64,000 nt of DNA, from the NCBI GenBank assembly GCA_026745465.1, contig JACYXH010000802.1, positions 1,521,501 to 1,585,500 on the forward strand, read 5' to 3'. The notes under the pieces are model-generated. The model saw only the letters and a program-made list of their open reading frames with translations, was not told the origin of the DNA and did not search any database. Below, in pieces: positions 47,712 through 60,189 of this stretch. The translations under genes and the position numbers were made by a program. This stretch comes from Lota lota. Its lineage: Eukaryota; Chordata; Actinopteri; Gadiformes; Lotidae. Each line of letters begins with the position of its first letter. Within the stretch, counting starts at the first letter, position 1.

Positions 47712-48040
47712 ATATTTTCTGAAGTTTAGATATTGCGACAATTTGTAGATATTTCCAAAGATTAGGGATTATTGCCCCAATTGGTTAAAAGCTCCAATTT
47801 ATAGATGTTGTTTGTGGCAATTAGTTAATAATACCAAAGTTCAGCGATTACTGTTACAATTAGCCTTGTTTATGTTTCAGAAGTTGAGATATTGTGACAA
47901 TTAGTTAATATTTCCAAAGTTTCGATATTATTGTGACAATTAGTTAATATTTCTGAAGTTGAGAGATTACTGTGACAATTGGCCTATTTAACAAATTGTT
48001 AGTTAGTTAGTTAATTAGTTAATATTTCAGAAGTCCCGAG
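47712..48040. repeat. AT-rich 39-bp minisatellite, about eight diverged copies
   Basis: Each copy carries a version of TTAGTTAATATTTCCAAAGT then TTGAGATATTGTGACAA. Copies 5-7 (47860-47990) are most alike; outer copies are heavily diverged. A (TTAG)n burst lies in the last copy (47998-48023). Confidence 0.8.
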
Positions 48041-48049
48041 ATTATCTGG

Positions 48050-48490
48050 TGAGAGAGGGAACGAGAAAAGTAAAAACCTTGACTTAGTAGGAGGATAAGA
48101 GGTGAGGAGAAAAATGGAATGGAAGGAGGGGGAGAGGTTAGAATGGAGGAGAGGGAAGGGGGAAGAGAGGAAGGAGGGAGGGAGGGACAGAGGAAAGCAG
48201 TGAAGGAGGACTGATGAGGAAAGGAGAGAGGTAGAGAGGAAAGGGGGAGGGAGTGAAGGAAAGGCGAGCTGAGGAGGGTGGGAGTGAAGGAGAGTTTAAG
48301 GGAGCACTCAGGAGGATGAGTGAAGGACGGGAGGGAGGGCAAGAGAACGAGGGGGTTGGAGGGAGAGTGAACAAGGGAGGGAGGGAGGGAAGAAGGAAGG
48401 AATGGAGGGAGGGAGGAAGGGAGAGTGAAGGAAGGGAGGGAGGGAGAGCCAATGAGGCAGGGAGGGAGGGAGGGAGGGTGAGTGAAGGAG
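48050..48490. repeat. Polypurine tract (GGAG/GGGA steps)
   Basis: About 430 bp with GGGAGGGAGGGA and GGAAGGAGG steps on the + strand; Ser/Pro-rich minus-strand frames are compositional. Confidence 0.85.
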
Positions 48491-48499
48491 ACCGGATCC

Positions 48500-49280
48500 G
48501 CCCGGTACATTCCTCTGTGCTGTGTCATGCTGGTGCTGGGTTTCCTCCCGCCGCACACGGACCCTCCGGTCTGCTGCTGACGTAACGGGCACAGCCACGG
48601 ACGACTATGAGGCTAACACGGAAAGAAAACACAACAGACTGCACCGGGGGGCGGCGACGGGGAAGAGCAGACAGTGTTTTAATAGAAGAGTGATCGAGGA
48701 AGAGTTGGAAACAATGGGGAATGATTGGAGACACACAGAGATGTGGGGAATGTAGAACAAAGTGTTTCTGTCTGAGGGACAAGAAGTGCTATCTAGTTAA
48801 TCATGACGTCTTCCTCTCTCTCACTCTACGTTTCTCTTCATTTCAATTCAATAAATGAATAATAATCGATTTTATAATCGACCTCCCTCTCCTTCTCTCT
48901 CTACTCTGTAGATGATCTCTCTGTGGTCTGGTCTTGGCATCATGGCCAGAGCTGAATATCTGTGGTCTGTCTGTCTACCTCTCTGCCCGTCTGTCTGCCT
49001 GTCCGCCTGTCTGTGGGCCTACCTTTCTGCCTGTCTGTCCGTCATTCAGCAGGTTAAAGAGGTTTCTTGTTGGCCAGCCGTGGCTACCTCTCTCCCCTGT
49101 CACTACGGGTCTATTCATGCGGTCTGAGCACGGAGCATAGCCACGTTCTGTCATCAGCCCTGGAGAGAGAGCCCTGTACACTGCTCTACTCCTAGAAAAA
49201 TAACTCCAAAATAACCGTTTGCTTAACTAGGGCTGCAACTCACGATTGCTAGCAGTGTCAATTCATCGTTTATTACTGCT
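48500..49280. other. Mixed stretch, nothing identified
   Basis: Some CpGs at 48500-48660 and TGTC/CTGC steps at 48960-49045. No exon was identified. Confidence 0.4.
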
Positions 49281-49281
49281 A

Positions 49282-49462
49282 CTCTTTGCTATTTAGTCAT
49301 TTAGAAGACACTTTCATCCACTGCAACTTGCTGTGATTTTAATTTTGTATCACTTTCTTGGATAAAGTAATTAATGGTCGTCTTGCTTTGGGGGTTTGAA
49401 CCCAGACCCTTTCGTCTGGGAGTTTGAAGACCCTAGCCTCAACACTATCCTGCCCCCTACAT
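49282..49462 (-). mobile_element. tRNA-derived SINE (family 1), diverged full-length copy
   Basis: On the minus strand: GGCAGGATAGTGTTGAGGCT (A-box region), AGGGTCTGGGTTCAAACCCC (B-box region), and the tail GCAGTGGATGAAAGTGTCTT then CTAAATGACT. The body is rearranged around CTTTATCCAAGAAAGTG. A related short fragment (CTTTTAGCAGACTCTCCTGT, TTTATCCAAGGTGACTTACA) follows at 49480-49522. Confidence 0.65.
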
Positions 49463-49464
49463 TC

Positions 49465-50333
49465 ATCCCACGAAATATGAAGTCTTTTAGCAGACTCTCC
49501 TGTTTTATCCAAGGTGACTTACAGGTGGGGCTGAGAACAATAAAAGCATGTAATCTGTGTCGGAGCAACTACACACATGTAAGAGGAAGTGCCTAAATAA
49601 TGGTTACCGTAGCCCAAAGCAGTGTCTTAAATTAGCCTCCTTTGTCTGACAAGCCGCCAAGAAAACAAAATAAACGATTCATTTGTTCTGATCTGAAACA
49701 AAGCAAACGGCAGCCAAATATTTGCATTTCTGAAGCACTATTATCAGGATAAGCGGTATAATCGGCTAAGTCCCCGTCTAGTGACTGAACATCTCAGTGG
49801 TCTGACAAAGTACGTTGTCAGTCACGCTCTGCTCAGACTGTGTGAATGTCATCCCTCTGTCTATTCCCTATTTAAGGGTCATTTCAAACCCATTCTGTGG
49901 TGAGGTTGCCTCAGCTACGGAATGTGGACTGAAAAAACCTGCTATACTTCATAACACAACCCCCTACACACACATGCACATACACACGCAAAGACACAAC
50001 CAGATACACGCACACACAAAAATACATGTTTCAAGCGCAGGACTGGCAGATCCAGTTTGTCTGTGTGTCTTTGAGTGACTGTCTGAGAGTGTGTGTAAGT
50101 GTGTGTTCTGTCAGCGGTGCTGTTAGCTGCTGGCTGAGAGCAGCTGGCTCTGTCACAGAGGAGCCATGACTCTCTGAACCAATCCCACTCCCCCGGTCCC
50201 TGAGAGACACACAGACGGCAGGCATGAGTAAGAAGCAGGAAATCAGTTTGTGCACCAGGCCTATCTCTCTCTTATGCTCTGTGTCTATCTCTCTCAATCT
50301 CCACACACTGTTTCTTGCGTTTTCCGATGCTCT

Positions 50334-50335
<2 letters not shown>
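49465..50335. other. Mixed stretch, nothing identified
   Basis: Includes a CA-rich degenerate patch at 49968-50020 and balanced sequence at 49600-49800 (AAATATTTGCATTTC). No gene was seen. Confidence 0.4.
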
Positions 50336-50337
<2 letters not shown>

Positions 50338-50393
<56 letters not shown>

Positions 50394-50492
50394 CGCTCTC
50401 TCTCTCTCTCTCACTCACTCACTCACTCACTCACTCACTCACTCACTCACTCACTCACTCACTCACTCACTCACTCACACTCTCTCTCTCTC
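50338..50492. repeat. (CT)n followed by (CACT)n
   Basis: About 26 CT units with two GCTC interruptions, about 17 CACT units (50411-50478), then CT again. The tetranucleotide is embedded in the dinucleotide, suggesting it arose by a point change and expansion. Confidence 0.98.
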
Positions 50493-50824
50493 TCTCCCAG
50501 CTTCAGTCACACCCTCACTCTCAACCCGTCATTCCACCCCCCAGCACTCACTTTTCTCGCTTGACCATCCTTGACTCTTTTCTCCTTTATCCTCCCTCCC
50601 ACCTCTCTCTCTCACACACACATACGTCATTTTTCTCCTTTCTTCCATTCTTCCTCCTCTTCCACTGTCTGCAGTCCAAACATCTTGCCTCCATGATGAG
50701 GGATAATGTTCCTCCTCTGCAGTCAGTGTGATGTCTAGAGCCCTTGCGAGTCCTTGGACAGAAGCCTAATAAGCTCACACACACACTGCGGTCTGAGCTC
50801 TCCACAGGCCTATTCTCCTGTGTG

Positions 50825-50871
<47 letters not shown>
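50825..50871. repeat. (CA)n microsatellite
   Basis: About 22 CA units, then degenerate CA-rich sequence to 50995. Confidence 0.97.
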
Positions 50872-50872
<1 letters not shown>

Positions 50873-50999
50873 GCACACATATACACATGTACAGGGTCTC
50901 AGGCAAACACACACACACACATGGGTGGATACATACACAGTATTTGGGCACAAACACAAAAACACACACAGGCACACTTAATATACACACACACGTCTT

Positions 51000-51315
51000 G
51001 CTGTGCTCACGCTAGCTTAGCATGCTAACAGCCTGGTGTAGCGTGCTGGGGCCCGTCGAGGACAGCCTTGATGCGAGCGGTGCGCTAACAGTGACCTTCC
51101 GTGTGCCAATCACAACAAAACTGTTCGCCGGTCTGTTTGGATGTTGGGGGGAGAAAATGGTGCAAATTGAAAGCAGAAATCCCCCCGGTGCGGGACAAGA
51201 TGAGCCCTGGAATAAATTATTCAGGTGGCAGCTCCTCTCTCTCCGCTGCGCCGCGCACACCTTCTGCTCCGCGCGCTGGCATCTGTGAGGACGGCCAGTA
51301 GAGATTAATCCAGAT
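51000..51315. other. Repeat-free block, possible conserved non-coding element
   Basis: About 300 bp of balanced, CpG-bearing sequence with a clean 88-codon frame (51022-51288, +) that has no recognisable domain. AATAAATTATTCAGGTGGCA and GAGATTAATCCAGATG resemble homeodomain-rich enhancers. Coding is not supported by splice sites. Confidence 0.25.
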
Positions 51316-51487
51316 GTAGGACTTGTTCATGTGTGTGTTTGTGTCCGTGTTCATTTATGTGAATGAGCCCGAGCTACTATTTGTGTTTATGTATGCAGGA
51401 GTGGATGTGTTTCAAGTGTGTGTATTTGTGTTTATATCTGTGCACATTTTTGGATGTGTGTGTGTGTGCTGTGCGTGCGTGTGCACG

Positions 51488-51526
<39 letters not shown>

Positions 51527-51650
51527 ACGGGTGTGTACACGGGTGTGTGCGCGCGCCTTGTACTAGCTTGGGCGTTTGTATGTGCGTGTACTTTCATGTC
51601 GATATGTGTGTGTTGTGAAGGGAAGACGACAGCGTGTGTGTGTATGTGTG
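51316..51650. repeat. GT-rich degenerate block with (GT)n core
   Basis: The core GT run is at 51491-51524, surrounded by degenerate GT and GTGCGCGCGC steps. Confidence 0.9.
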
Positions 51651-51654
51651 GGCC

Positions 51655-53500
51655 TGTTTGGCCTTCTCGCTCCTCCTCTTCTGTTGCGTCCCAAACTCCC
51701 ATCACACCGTCTGACGAGGGAGACGAAGCCTCGACAGGGGAGTGTATTTCCTCTCGAGGGGGGCACTGTAAATAAACAAGCCAGCAAATCAATGCCTCCA
51801 TTTGTAGTTATCCTTCTCCCTTCTCTCCCCCTGACTGTGGTAATACTGCGGGTGTCGCAGCGCAGGGAGAGACCGTGTTCCCAAACAGACGGCGCGCTCA
51901 GCGTCCATATTGTCTCTTGGTAGGAGAGTGAGAAAACACGCCACTGTGCTACAGCCCCGTGTTCCAATACAACTGCATCCGTAAAACTACCATTTTGTTT
52001 ATTTATTTGTTTGTGTGTGTGTTTCTTTCTTTCTCTTTTTTAAATATTTATATATATCGTTTATTAACCAAAGGGAGTCCTTTTGTGTTTGAGTGTGACT
52101 ATGATGCTAACATAAAGCACGTTGTATTGAAAACCAGTTTAGAGTGCACCCGCTTACCAGCACATTAAGGACTGGGAGATAATGACGGAGCTTGAATGGG
52201 TGAGATTTGGTTATTAAGAGGAGCTGAAACTCTGTGTCTAGTGGTGTGACCATTGACACCCATATTCACCCGTCTCTTTATATGAATATGCTGTCCTGCT
52301 AACAACTTGAATACAAACATATCCCAGTTTTTCCATTATGTAGGGACACTAATGACACCTAGTGACAAGGACCTGGCACTATTATACTGAAATTCCCGTA
52401 TCTGTTTACATGCATTAGCTGTGGTTTTCAAAGTTTAAACTTGAACTCTTGTATAATTTCCTTCATTATCATTGTTTTGGAACCGGGTGCCTAGCCAAAA
52501 AAAAGAAAAAAAAATCTCATTTTCTCAAACTCTGCAAAGCACACAAAGAAATAGTTTTTCCACAGAAAATATTAATGGGGGCAACAAACTGGCATTAGTT
52601 ACAGTTTAATGACTAATGGAAACGTCAAATAATGGCCTGAGTCTAACAAGCCCTGGGTTTTACGAACAAAAGCAACCTTCCCCAGCGTGTAATCCTGCAG
52701 TTTAGAAAGCCAGCCGCTTGGCTAATGCTAATGCTAGGCAGATAATGGTAACACAAAGCTACGCACAACGGTTGCTAACAAGCGGCTGTTAGTCCGCACC
52801 TCTCTGTATCTGTATCCCACATCCATGTGCGAAATTACATTACAGAACCTAGTCACCTAGTTATATCTAGTTAATTACGCACATATGGATCAAATATGTT
52901 CTGGGTTGAGTGCAACGAAGGGTGCTGGTTGAATAAATGAAACTGATGTATTTAGCATCCTAGCATGGGTTTAAGTGTTATTAAACATGTGGCAAGTCAG
53001 TGGACTGAGAAGATCACTCGTGTCTCCTCTTGTTCCTGACTCCAAATTCTGCGTGCTGTTAAAATAATGATGGGGTATGTTCCTGAAAATGGCATATATA
53101 GCTAGAATACATTTGCGAGAGTAGAACTGCCTTAAAATTGGTCTCCATATTAGGAGTTGGGCAAATCAGTGTTCCACTGGAAGATCAGGAGTAGCGATAA
53201 AAACATTTCTCCATGGAAGGAGTCTGGGGGATTTTAAAGTCTGGCTTCCTCTACCAGACAGAAGTCCAACAAAAATAATCAATTTATCGGAGGTATTTGG
53301 CGAGGACTCTCACACACAGAAGCCCATCTTTCCCACCTTCCTTGCTCTGTATTTATGTGTTTCCAATCCATCCGATGCAGGACCAGATTACGTTGTTAAA
53401 TCTCAACTGACAGCACCCAAGCTAATCCTGTTGTCCCCAGTGCCTAAAGTAAGGCCTGTGTCTGATTTCTCATGGCCTTCCCTTGTAATGTGAACATTTT
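51655..53500. other. Long repeat-poor stretch
   Basis: About 1.8 kb without microsatellites and only short A-rich runs (52496-52513). Some blocks (52600-52800, 53000-53330) look balanced and could be conserved non-coding DNA. No exon recognised before 53518. Confidence 0.35.
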
Positions 53501-53517
53501 TTTTTCTTCCCATTTAG

Positions 53518-53595
53518 ACCCACTCCCCTATTGGAAGAGACAACCGAGAAACGAGTTTGGCCTACGAGTAACCACAGGCACATCCTCATCTACTG
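53518..53595 (+). CDS. Candidate internal exon, unidentified gene
   Basis: TTTTTTTTTCTTCCCATTTAG is a strong acceptor (AG at 53516-53517) and CTACTG|GTAAGC a good donor (53596), giving a 78-bp exon. Two of three frames are open (PTPLLEETTEKRVWPTSNHR... and PLPYWKRQPRNEFGLRVTTG...). Phase 0, needed to join the candidate at 39989 directly, hits a TAA after 17 codons, so the three exons do not all fit one frame as drawn. It may be a 5' UTR exon. Neither frame was recognised. Confidence 0.45.
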
Positions 53596-53599
53596 GTAA

Positions 53600-54635
53600 G
53601 CATTTCGGTTTTGATCAACTTTGTCTCTGACCTTTGTTGACCAGTGTAGCTTGCCTGTATTCTTAGGGCCTCTCTGGTTAAATGAGTAAATACAAAATAA
53701 CAAGACTCTATGGAAAAAAGTTTGTGTTGTCGGTGCATTTCTGTTATATGTGGGCATGTAACCATGACCACATACTGTACTTACCACTTAATGTTCAATA
53801 CTGCGGTGAGTGAATCCAGAGAGAGCTCTAAGGCTAAGTTGTTTAATTGTTTGTGAGTGAACTTGGCGCTTTGACTTTAATACGGCAAAAAGAAAACACG
53901 GCCTCCATGTACTTAAATGCAACTTGACTTGATGGCTGTTACTCAGCTTACATTGTTGACTTACGTTTGTGATTTACACCGGGCCAATCAACCGTTGCAC
54001 GGTTTTGAGCTCCCCGAATGTATTCATATATATTCCACCACCAGCATCTCATTACGGGGCAGTGTACATTACAGTAATTGCTATCAGAGGTTTAACGGTT
54101 GTGTTTTGGCCAGAGGCACTGGGCTCTTGGAGGGGGTTTGTGTACATTGTCTGCATCCTGTCTGCAGTATGCGTTGTCGCTTCACGTGGCAAACAGCTGT
54201 TTTCTGTCTAAGGGACCCGATGAAAAAGCTTTTAGCTAACTTAGACTGCACTGCGTACCTACACTCTCTGGGGTCTAAATACTGCAAACGCTTATGTTAA
54301 ACCATGTTAATCCCCCGGATCAACGATCGGCCTCCATCAATCAATGACAAAATCGATCGATGACATCGTCCAAGAAGGGGATATCACTGTGAAATTGATC
54401 ATTGCACTGTAATTATTTTTCACGAGCCTCATTCATTCATGAATGAGGATGAGAAGCTAGGTAACCCACTTGTACTTTTATTTAGTTTAAGGAGGTGTTC
54501 AAATGTCTATGCCATAGTTTCTGTATTCAAGTTGGAGAGGAAAAAGCTTCAAAGCACTTGAAGGTGAATCATTTTTGGTGGCATCTGCACATACTGCAAT
54601 ATGCTAATGAGCAACGATGCAAAAAAAACAAAAAA
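53600..54635. other. Repeat-poor stretch, nothing identified
   Basis: Contains a 127-codon open frame (53917-54300, +) overlapping open frames in other phases, without motif or splice context; not called. CGATCGATGACATCG steps occur at 54351-54369. Confidence 0.35.
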
Positions 54636-54639
54636 ATGA

Positions 54640-54870
54640 TGGCCAGGAGGAGAGAAGGGCATACCGAGAGGAGAGGGAGGAAGAGGGTAGAGAAGGGGAG
54701 GGAGAGAGAGTGGGACAGTGATAGAGATGGAGGGAATAAGGAAGAAGACTGGAAAGAGGGGGGAGGGGGAAGTGATAGAGAGAGAGGGGGCTACAGATTG
54801 AGAGAGCAAGGGAGAAGACTTGAAAATAGAGGGAGGGAGAGAGCGAGAGAAACAGACGGAGGGTAGTTTT
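54640..54870. repeat. Polypurine tract (GAGA/GGGA steps)
   Basis: About 230 bp of nearly pure A/G on the + strand. Confidence 0.8.
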
Positions 54871-54874
54871 AAAT

Positions 54875-57220
54875 TATGGATGCAACCTGCGATTTCCAAA
54901 AGGAAAAGAAAGAGATACAAAAAAAGCAGAAAGCAACCGCAAGTCATGCATATCAGATTATACATTTTCTTAGCAAGGTCCTTGAGCAAACTGGCACACA
55001 ATCTATCCTGTTTCTGTGTGTTCATGTGTTTCTGTGTGTGAAAGGGCGATAGTGTGCGTGCGGTATGAATATGGGCATGGTTGAGTGAGAGATGTCGGAT
55101 GTAGGCTAGTACTTACATTAGCACATTGCGCTGTCCTGAGTGACATGGACTACAGTCACATGGGTAGGAGGGTTCGGGGAGTATTTTACACTATTTGACA
55201 ACCTCAATGTACGTACTGATACTCTAGGAGTCCTATTCTACACTACCATCACCCAGGCACTTTGCATCGTAAAGCAGAATCCTGGGACATTTCCATGAAA
55301 TCAAATTGATAGGAAATCATAAAGCTATGCACATGTTTCTCTTCAAACGTCACTTTCTTCATGTATTGATTTATATAATGGGTGGGTGGAGGGTTTGTGG
55401 TTAGGCAAGCGTACATGTGGCCCCTGCCCTGCATACCCTAAACCTTTGCCAACCCCACCCTCACCCAGACACCCACCCACCCTGATAGGTATTTTTTATT
55501 TATGTGACTGGGCTGTAAGCCCCTCAGGTGAGGAGAACCTTAGAACCCCTCTGTCTCTGTCTCTTTCTCTGTCTCTGTCTCTGTCTCTGTGTGTGTGTCT
55601 CTCTCAACACCCAGGCTTCACAGAGATGAGCAACAAACCAAATAAAGATACGTAACCCCCTCCATTGTTTTTGAAGCCCATTTGGTAAGAAAAACTGAAA
55701 AGATAAACTAAATATGGTCAACATTGGTCACCCATGCTATCCTGCTATGCTGCTTACACAACTCCCATATTAAAAAGAATACAAATCTAAAAAGATGGGA
55801 GAGGGATTTAGAAGTGCAGTGTTTTTCTAAGAATTGGACTGGAGCCGGTATTCGGTTAAAGCAGTTAAAGTTTGCGGGCGGATGGAGTTGGGATCAGGAA
55901 CCATGAAGCTGTCCTGAATACTGCCTGCGTGTAAATGTGTGCTAATGTGCAAAGTAGGTCATTTATTTGGAACGGGGACAGGCATGATCTGCCTCGCTCT
56001 CCCAAGTTGTGTCAGTGTCGTAACTCTGTTTCATAATATAGAGGGGGTTTTCAGGTGCTAGCAAGTCAAAAGCCGAATTCATTAACAGTGGGGGAAAAAG
56101 GGCGGGAAATCGAAGATGAAAGCAGATTGATGGTCGATCTATCTAAGTGGACATGGCATCCAAAAAGAAAAGTCCAGCTGAATCAGATTATCAAACAAAC
56201 AGCTGAGAGGATTCATTCTGATCTCTCTTTCTCCTTTACTTTTTTTTTCTCATCGAACGAACATTAAATCTGCAATCTATCAAATCCCTACTAACAATTT
56301 TTTTGCATTTGTTTGGGTCATTTATTTATATTTATATATATAAAATGAATGGGATTATGACCTTTCTATAAGACACATTGCCAGTGGTGGGTGAGATACT
56401 TATGGTATGATTACATAACTTGCTCTGCTCTCTGCTCAAAATGAAAAGCAGAATGTAGTGTACACAGCAAACTCAAAGAAGTCTAGGTGACAGCGTGTCA
56501 TTCCTGCTGTCTTTCTATGTTATGTCATGTTGTTCCCCCGGACTCGTATACATTACGTAGTGGACTTATTTAAACTGCAGGATTTGCAGAACCATCACTC
56601 TCCCAGGGTACAGTATGTTCCCTGCGATTCATTTGGTTAATATTTCACAAAGCCCACAAAGGCAGTGGAGCACTGGAGCTATTGGCAGATTATTTGATCT
56701 CAGTCAACGTCATCACGTATGACCCTCGGTGGTAAAGCCACGTGTCGTTTTGACGCAGAGCCCATTCAGCCCTCAATCGCAGTGATCCGGGGACATCGCG
56801 CCTTCGACCGTCAGCTATGTTTGTCTACGATAGTTTACGACTAAGGAGAGCTGCTCACGTTTGCTCTAAACATGTGTCTCCAGCTCACGCTTACTTTCGC
56901 TTTCTGTCTCTCTCTCTCGCTCTCTCTCTCTGTCTCTGTCTCTCTCTATCTCTCTCTCTCTCGTTGCTACAGCAATAAATTAATCAATTAACAACAATAG
57001 CCCTAATAATCATTACCTCTGCCTCTCTCCGTCTTTGAACAGCCCCCCCCTGTATATGGTAAACCAACATGACTGTAATCACTGCTCACCTAATCAACTC
57101 ATCGCTCTGACATGCAAGCAGGCTCTGTCTGCATCACTTCCACCACCAGAAGCACACCTGTAGCTGTAGCACCTGTAGTTCTTAAGGAGACCTGCCAGCT
57201 CCTGTATAATATGTTCTTAG
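54875..57220. other. Long repeat-poor stretch
   Basis: About 2.3 kb with only degenerate CT/TGTCTC at 55546-55605 and CT-rich sequence at 56898-56962. Single-copy-looking DNA at 56560-56830 has CpGs. No exon, RNA gene or mobile element was recognised. Confidence 0.4.
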
Positions 57221-57420
57221 GCAGGAGGATAGTGCAGTAGTGTCTAGGGTGTTCTAGAGTACCTCCCACCAAAAAGGTTCTGGGTTCGATCCCCATATAC
57301 ACACCTGTCTACCTGTAGGCATTCCCTGAGCAAGATGTCCTAACCGGTTACCTGCTTCTTAATTACATGTATCTGAAGTCATTGTGAGTCGCTTTGAATA
57401 TAAGTGCCACCTATATGACT
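57221..57420 (+). mobile_element. tRNA-derived SINE (family 1), full-length reference copy
   Basis: This is the most complete copy: GGATAGTGCAGTAGTGTCTA (A-box region), GGTTCGATCC (57283-57292, perfect B box), CTACCTGTAGGCATTCCCTG, AGCAAGATGTCCTAACCGGT, TACATGTATCTGAAGTCATT, and the tail GTGAGTCGCTTTGAATATAA. It has the standard three-part SINE layout: tRNA-like head, unrelated body, LINE-like tail. A slightly altered tail suggests an old insertion. Confidence 0.8.
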
Positions 57421-57429
57421 GGAGATAAA

Positions 57430-58035
57430 TGTCACGTTGACATGATGTTTGTGTGCAGACACACACATGCAACGTCACGGAAATAAACCGAAAGTGGAGC
57501 AGCTGGATTGATCTGGCTGTGTCTGGCAAGCACAGGGAAACACGAGCACGGAGTCGGCCATTAAAGGGTGCGCTTGAAATCCACACAAGCAAGCACACAC
57601 AGCTCGCATTTCAGAAAGAAAATATGCCTGTGTGTGTGTGTGTGTGTGGGTGTGTGTGAGAGAGAGTATTTGTTTGTAAACAGTTCTAAAGCCAAAATAA
57701 CAGTGTTAGCGAGGCCTATGTTACTTGACAGGGTTCGCACAGTAAAAACAGACACGAGGATCACGTGCAGCGTTTTTATTTAATGCCGGAGGGGACACCT
57801 AGTGGCCAACCTCCGGGAATTGAGCTCTGCTACACACACACGTTTCCAAAATACACGCTTGGATGGTCTCCGCGATCGCCTCCCGTCGGATCGCGAGGCT
57901 GGACCCGACCTCACTGTAGCTGTATCTCCTACAGCTGCGTCTGTTCCCCCGGTTGAGCCGCTCCGCTCCTCAGTCTGCAGCCAGTGCTAAGCCACGCCCC
58001 CCACATACCACAAACAGTTACTTCAATCTGTATTT
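57430..58035. other. Mixed stretch with short GT run
   Basis: Short GT run at 57629-57658; CpG-bearing sequence at 57860-57970 with no exon recognised. Confidence 0.4.
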
Positions 58036-58036
58036 C

Positions 58037-58039
<3 letters not shown>

Positions 58040-58108
<69 letters not shown>
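58040..58108. repeat. (GT)n microsatellite
   Basis: About 31 GT units ending in GCGCGCG. Confidence 0.98.
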
Positions 58109-58109
<1 letters not shown>

Positions 58110-58174
58110 TGTGCACCAACACACTGAACATAAAATTCACAGCAGCTCGTCCATAGTTCCCTGGTCACACTCAC

Positions 58175-58732
<558 letters not shown>

Positions 58733-58768
<36 letters not shown>
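58733..58768. repeat. Poly(C) run, 36 nt
   Basis: 36 consecutive C, the longest homopolymer in the window; length is likely to vary and to be error-prone in sequencing. Confidence 0.9.
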
Positions 58769-58770
<2 letters not shown>

Positions 58771-58774
58771 GTTA

Positions 58775-59375
58775 TCTTGTGTTAACCTGCATTAGCCTGG
58801 GGAGCTGATGAACAGGCTTCCTCACCCCCCCACTGATCCACCTTATTACCCCTGCCTCACCCACAGAGAGGATGCTGACGAGATGGAGGATGGAGGGCCA
58901 ATCACAGTGGGTGGGCGGGTTAAGGTGTGGGGGGGAAGGGAAGTGGTTAAGGAAAGAGAACCAGAGATTGTAGCAAAGGGTGGAGGTGTGGTGTACGTGG
59001 CAGGGATTGGTAATAGAAGGATTATCTGACACGCACGCAAGCATGCACACACACAGTTATTCATCCTTGTGATCTATTGTCATGGCGACTATAAATACAA
59101 TCTTAATCATCTGCAAATAGGAAAAGATGTATCTACGTTGTGCATACATATTTAAAAACATTTTTTACACGTCTGGTAACATACACACCACTGTTTGTCG
59201 TGTCTAAATATCTTAAACAAAGGGATATATACTCTGTGTGTGGTATATATGTATGTATATGTGTGTGTATTTGTGTATATATATATATATGTGTATATAT
59301 TCCCCTAACGTTCTGTCCTTGCTTTTTAGATCATTATCAGTCGTATCCTCCACTGCCACTCTGTGTTGGAGTTGA
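58775..59375. other. Mixed stretch, nothing identified
   Basis: Some C- and G-rich steps at 58825-58990, AT-rich with short TATATATATA at 59278-59290 afterwards. Confidence 0.4.
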
Positions 59376-59380
59376 TGCAG

Positions 59381-59381
<1 letters not shown>

Positions 59382-59454
<73 letters not shown>
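59382..59454. repeat. (CA)n microsatellite, 36 units
   Basis: Uninterrupted CA array. Confidence 0.99.
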
Positions 59455-59455
<1 letters not shown>

Positions 59456-59687
59456 GGATGTTTGTTCTCAACGTCTGCAAAGATAAACCCCAACCAAACC
59501 AACAGCAGTAGTGGTTTTCTCCTGCTGCCTTCTCTCTCCTCTCTTTTATGACTGCTTCCCTGTGTACACACACCACCCACACACACACACACACATCACA
59601 GACCGTCAGCAGCACTTATATCTGTACACATGTTTAGAAACGCTTGTTTGAAGTGATAAAGATGTGTGTGTTGGTTCATCGCTGCGT

Positions 59688-59733
59688 GTGCGCCTGCAGG
59701 CTTGTGCGCCTGCAGGCTTGTGCGCCTGCATGC

Positions 59734-59735
<2 letters not shown>
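59688..59735. repeat. 16-bp tandem repeat, three copies
   Basis: The unit GTGCGCCTGCAGGCTT is repeated three times, with T for G in the last copy (CTGCATGC). Each unit holds the palindrome CCTGCAGG (or GCATGC). A (GT)n run (59738-59771) follows. Confidence 0.95.
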
Positions 59736-59774
<39 letters not shown>

Positions 59775-59775
<1 letters not shown>

Positions 59776-60085
59776 TTTAGTCTAAGGTTGTGCGGTTGGG
59801 ATGTCACACTAGACTCATACAAGACACCTGTTTTGAAGGAGTGCGTGTGCATGTGTTTGTGTGTCTGAGTGAGAGTGTGTGGTTCAGAAGTTGAGACCCA
59901 CAGGCTCGGGTTACAGAACGGGCCAAATGCCCTGTTCTGTTTGCCCTCACGTGGGGTCAAAGTTCACGCTGTCAAGGTGTCGACATTTTTTGAATTATGA
60001 CTGGTCTGGTTATAAACACATGACACTGAAAAGAGGTTAAAGTATTTATTAGTCTATATTGTTTATTCAGTAGTATTGTTTTGTC
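59775..60085. other. Mixed stretch, nothing identified
   Basis: GT-rich at 59843-59885, then balanced to AT-leaning sequence. Confidence 0.4.
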
Positions 60086-60088
60086 TTT

Positions 60089-60182
60089 AAGGATGCCTAA
60101 AGGTAGACTGCTGATATCGGGGATCGAACCCAGTACCTTTCGGCTGGGAGGTGAACACCTTAGCTTCTACACTATCCTCTAT
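60089..60182 (-). mobile_element. tRNA-derived SINE (family 1), 5' part
   Basis: On the minus strand: GAGGATAGTGTAGAAGCTAA (A-box region), AAAGGTACTGGGTTCGATCC (perfect B box) and AGTCTACCTTTAGGCATCC. The body and tail after this are missing. Confidence 0.7.
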
Positions 60183-60189
60183 CCTGATT

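Noticed and set aside
53917-54300. 127-codon open frame on the + strand
   Set aside because: Open frames overlap it in other phases and on the minus strand. The composition is not protein-like and no splice sites or domain were seen.
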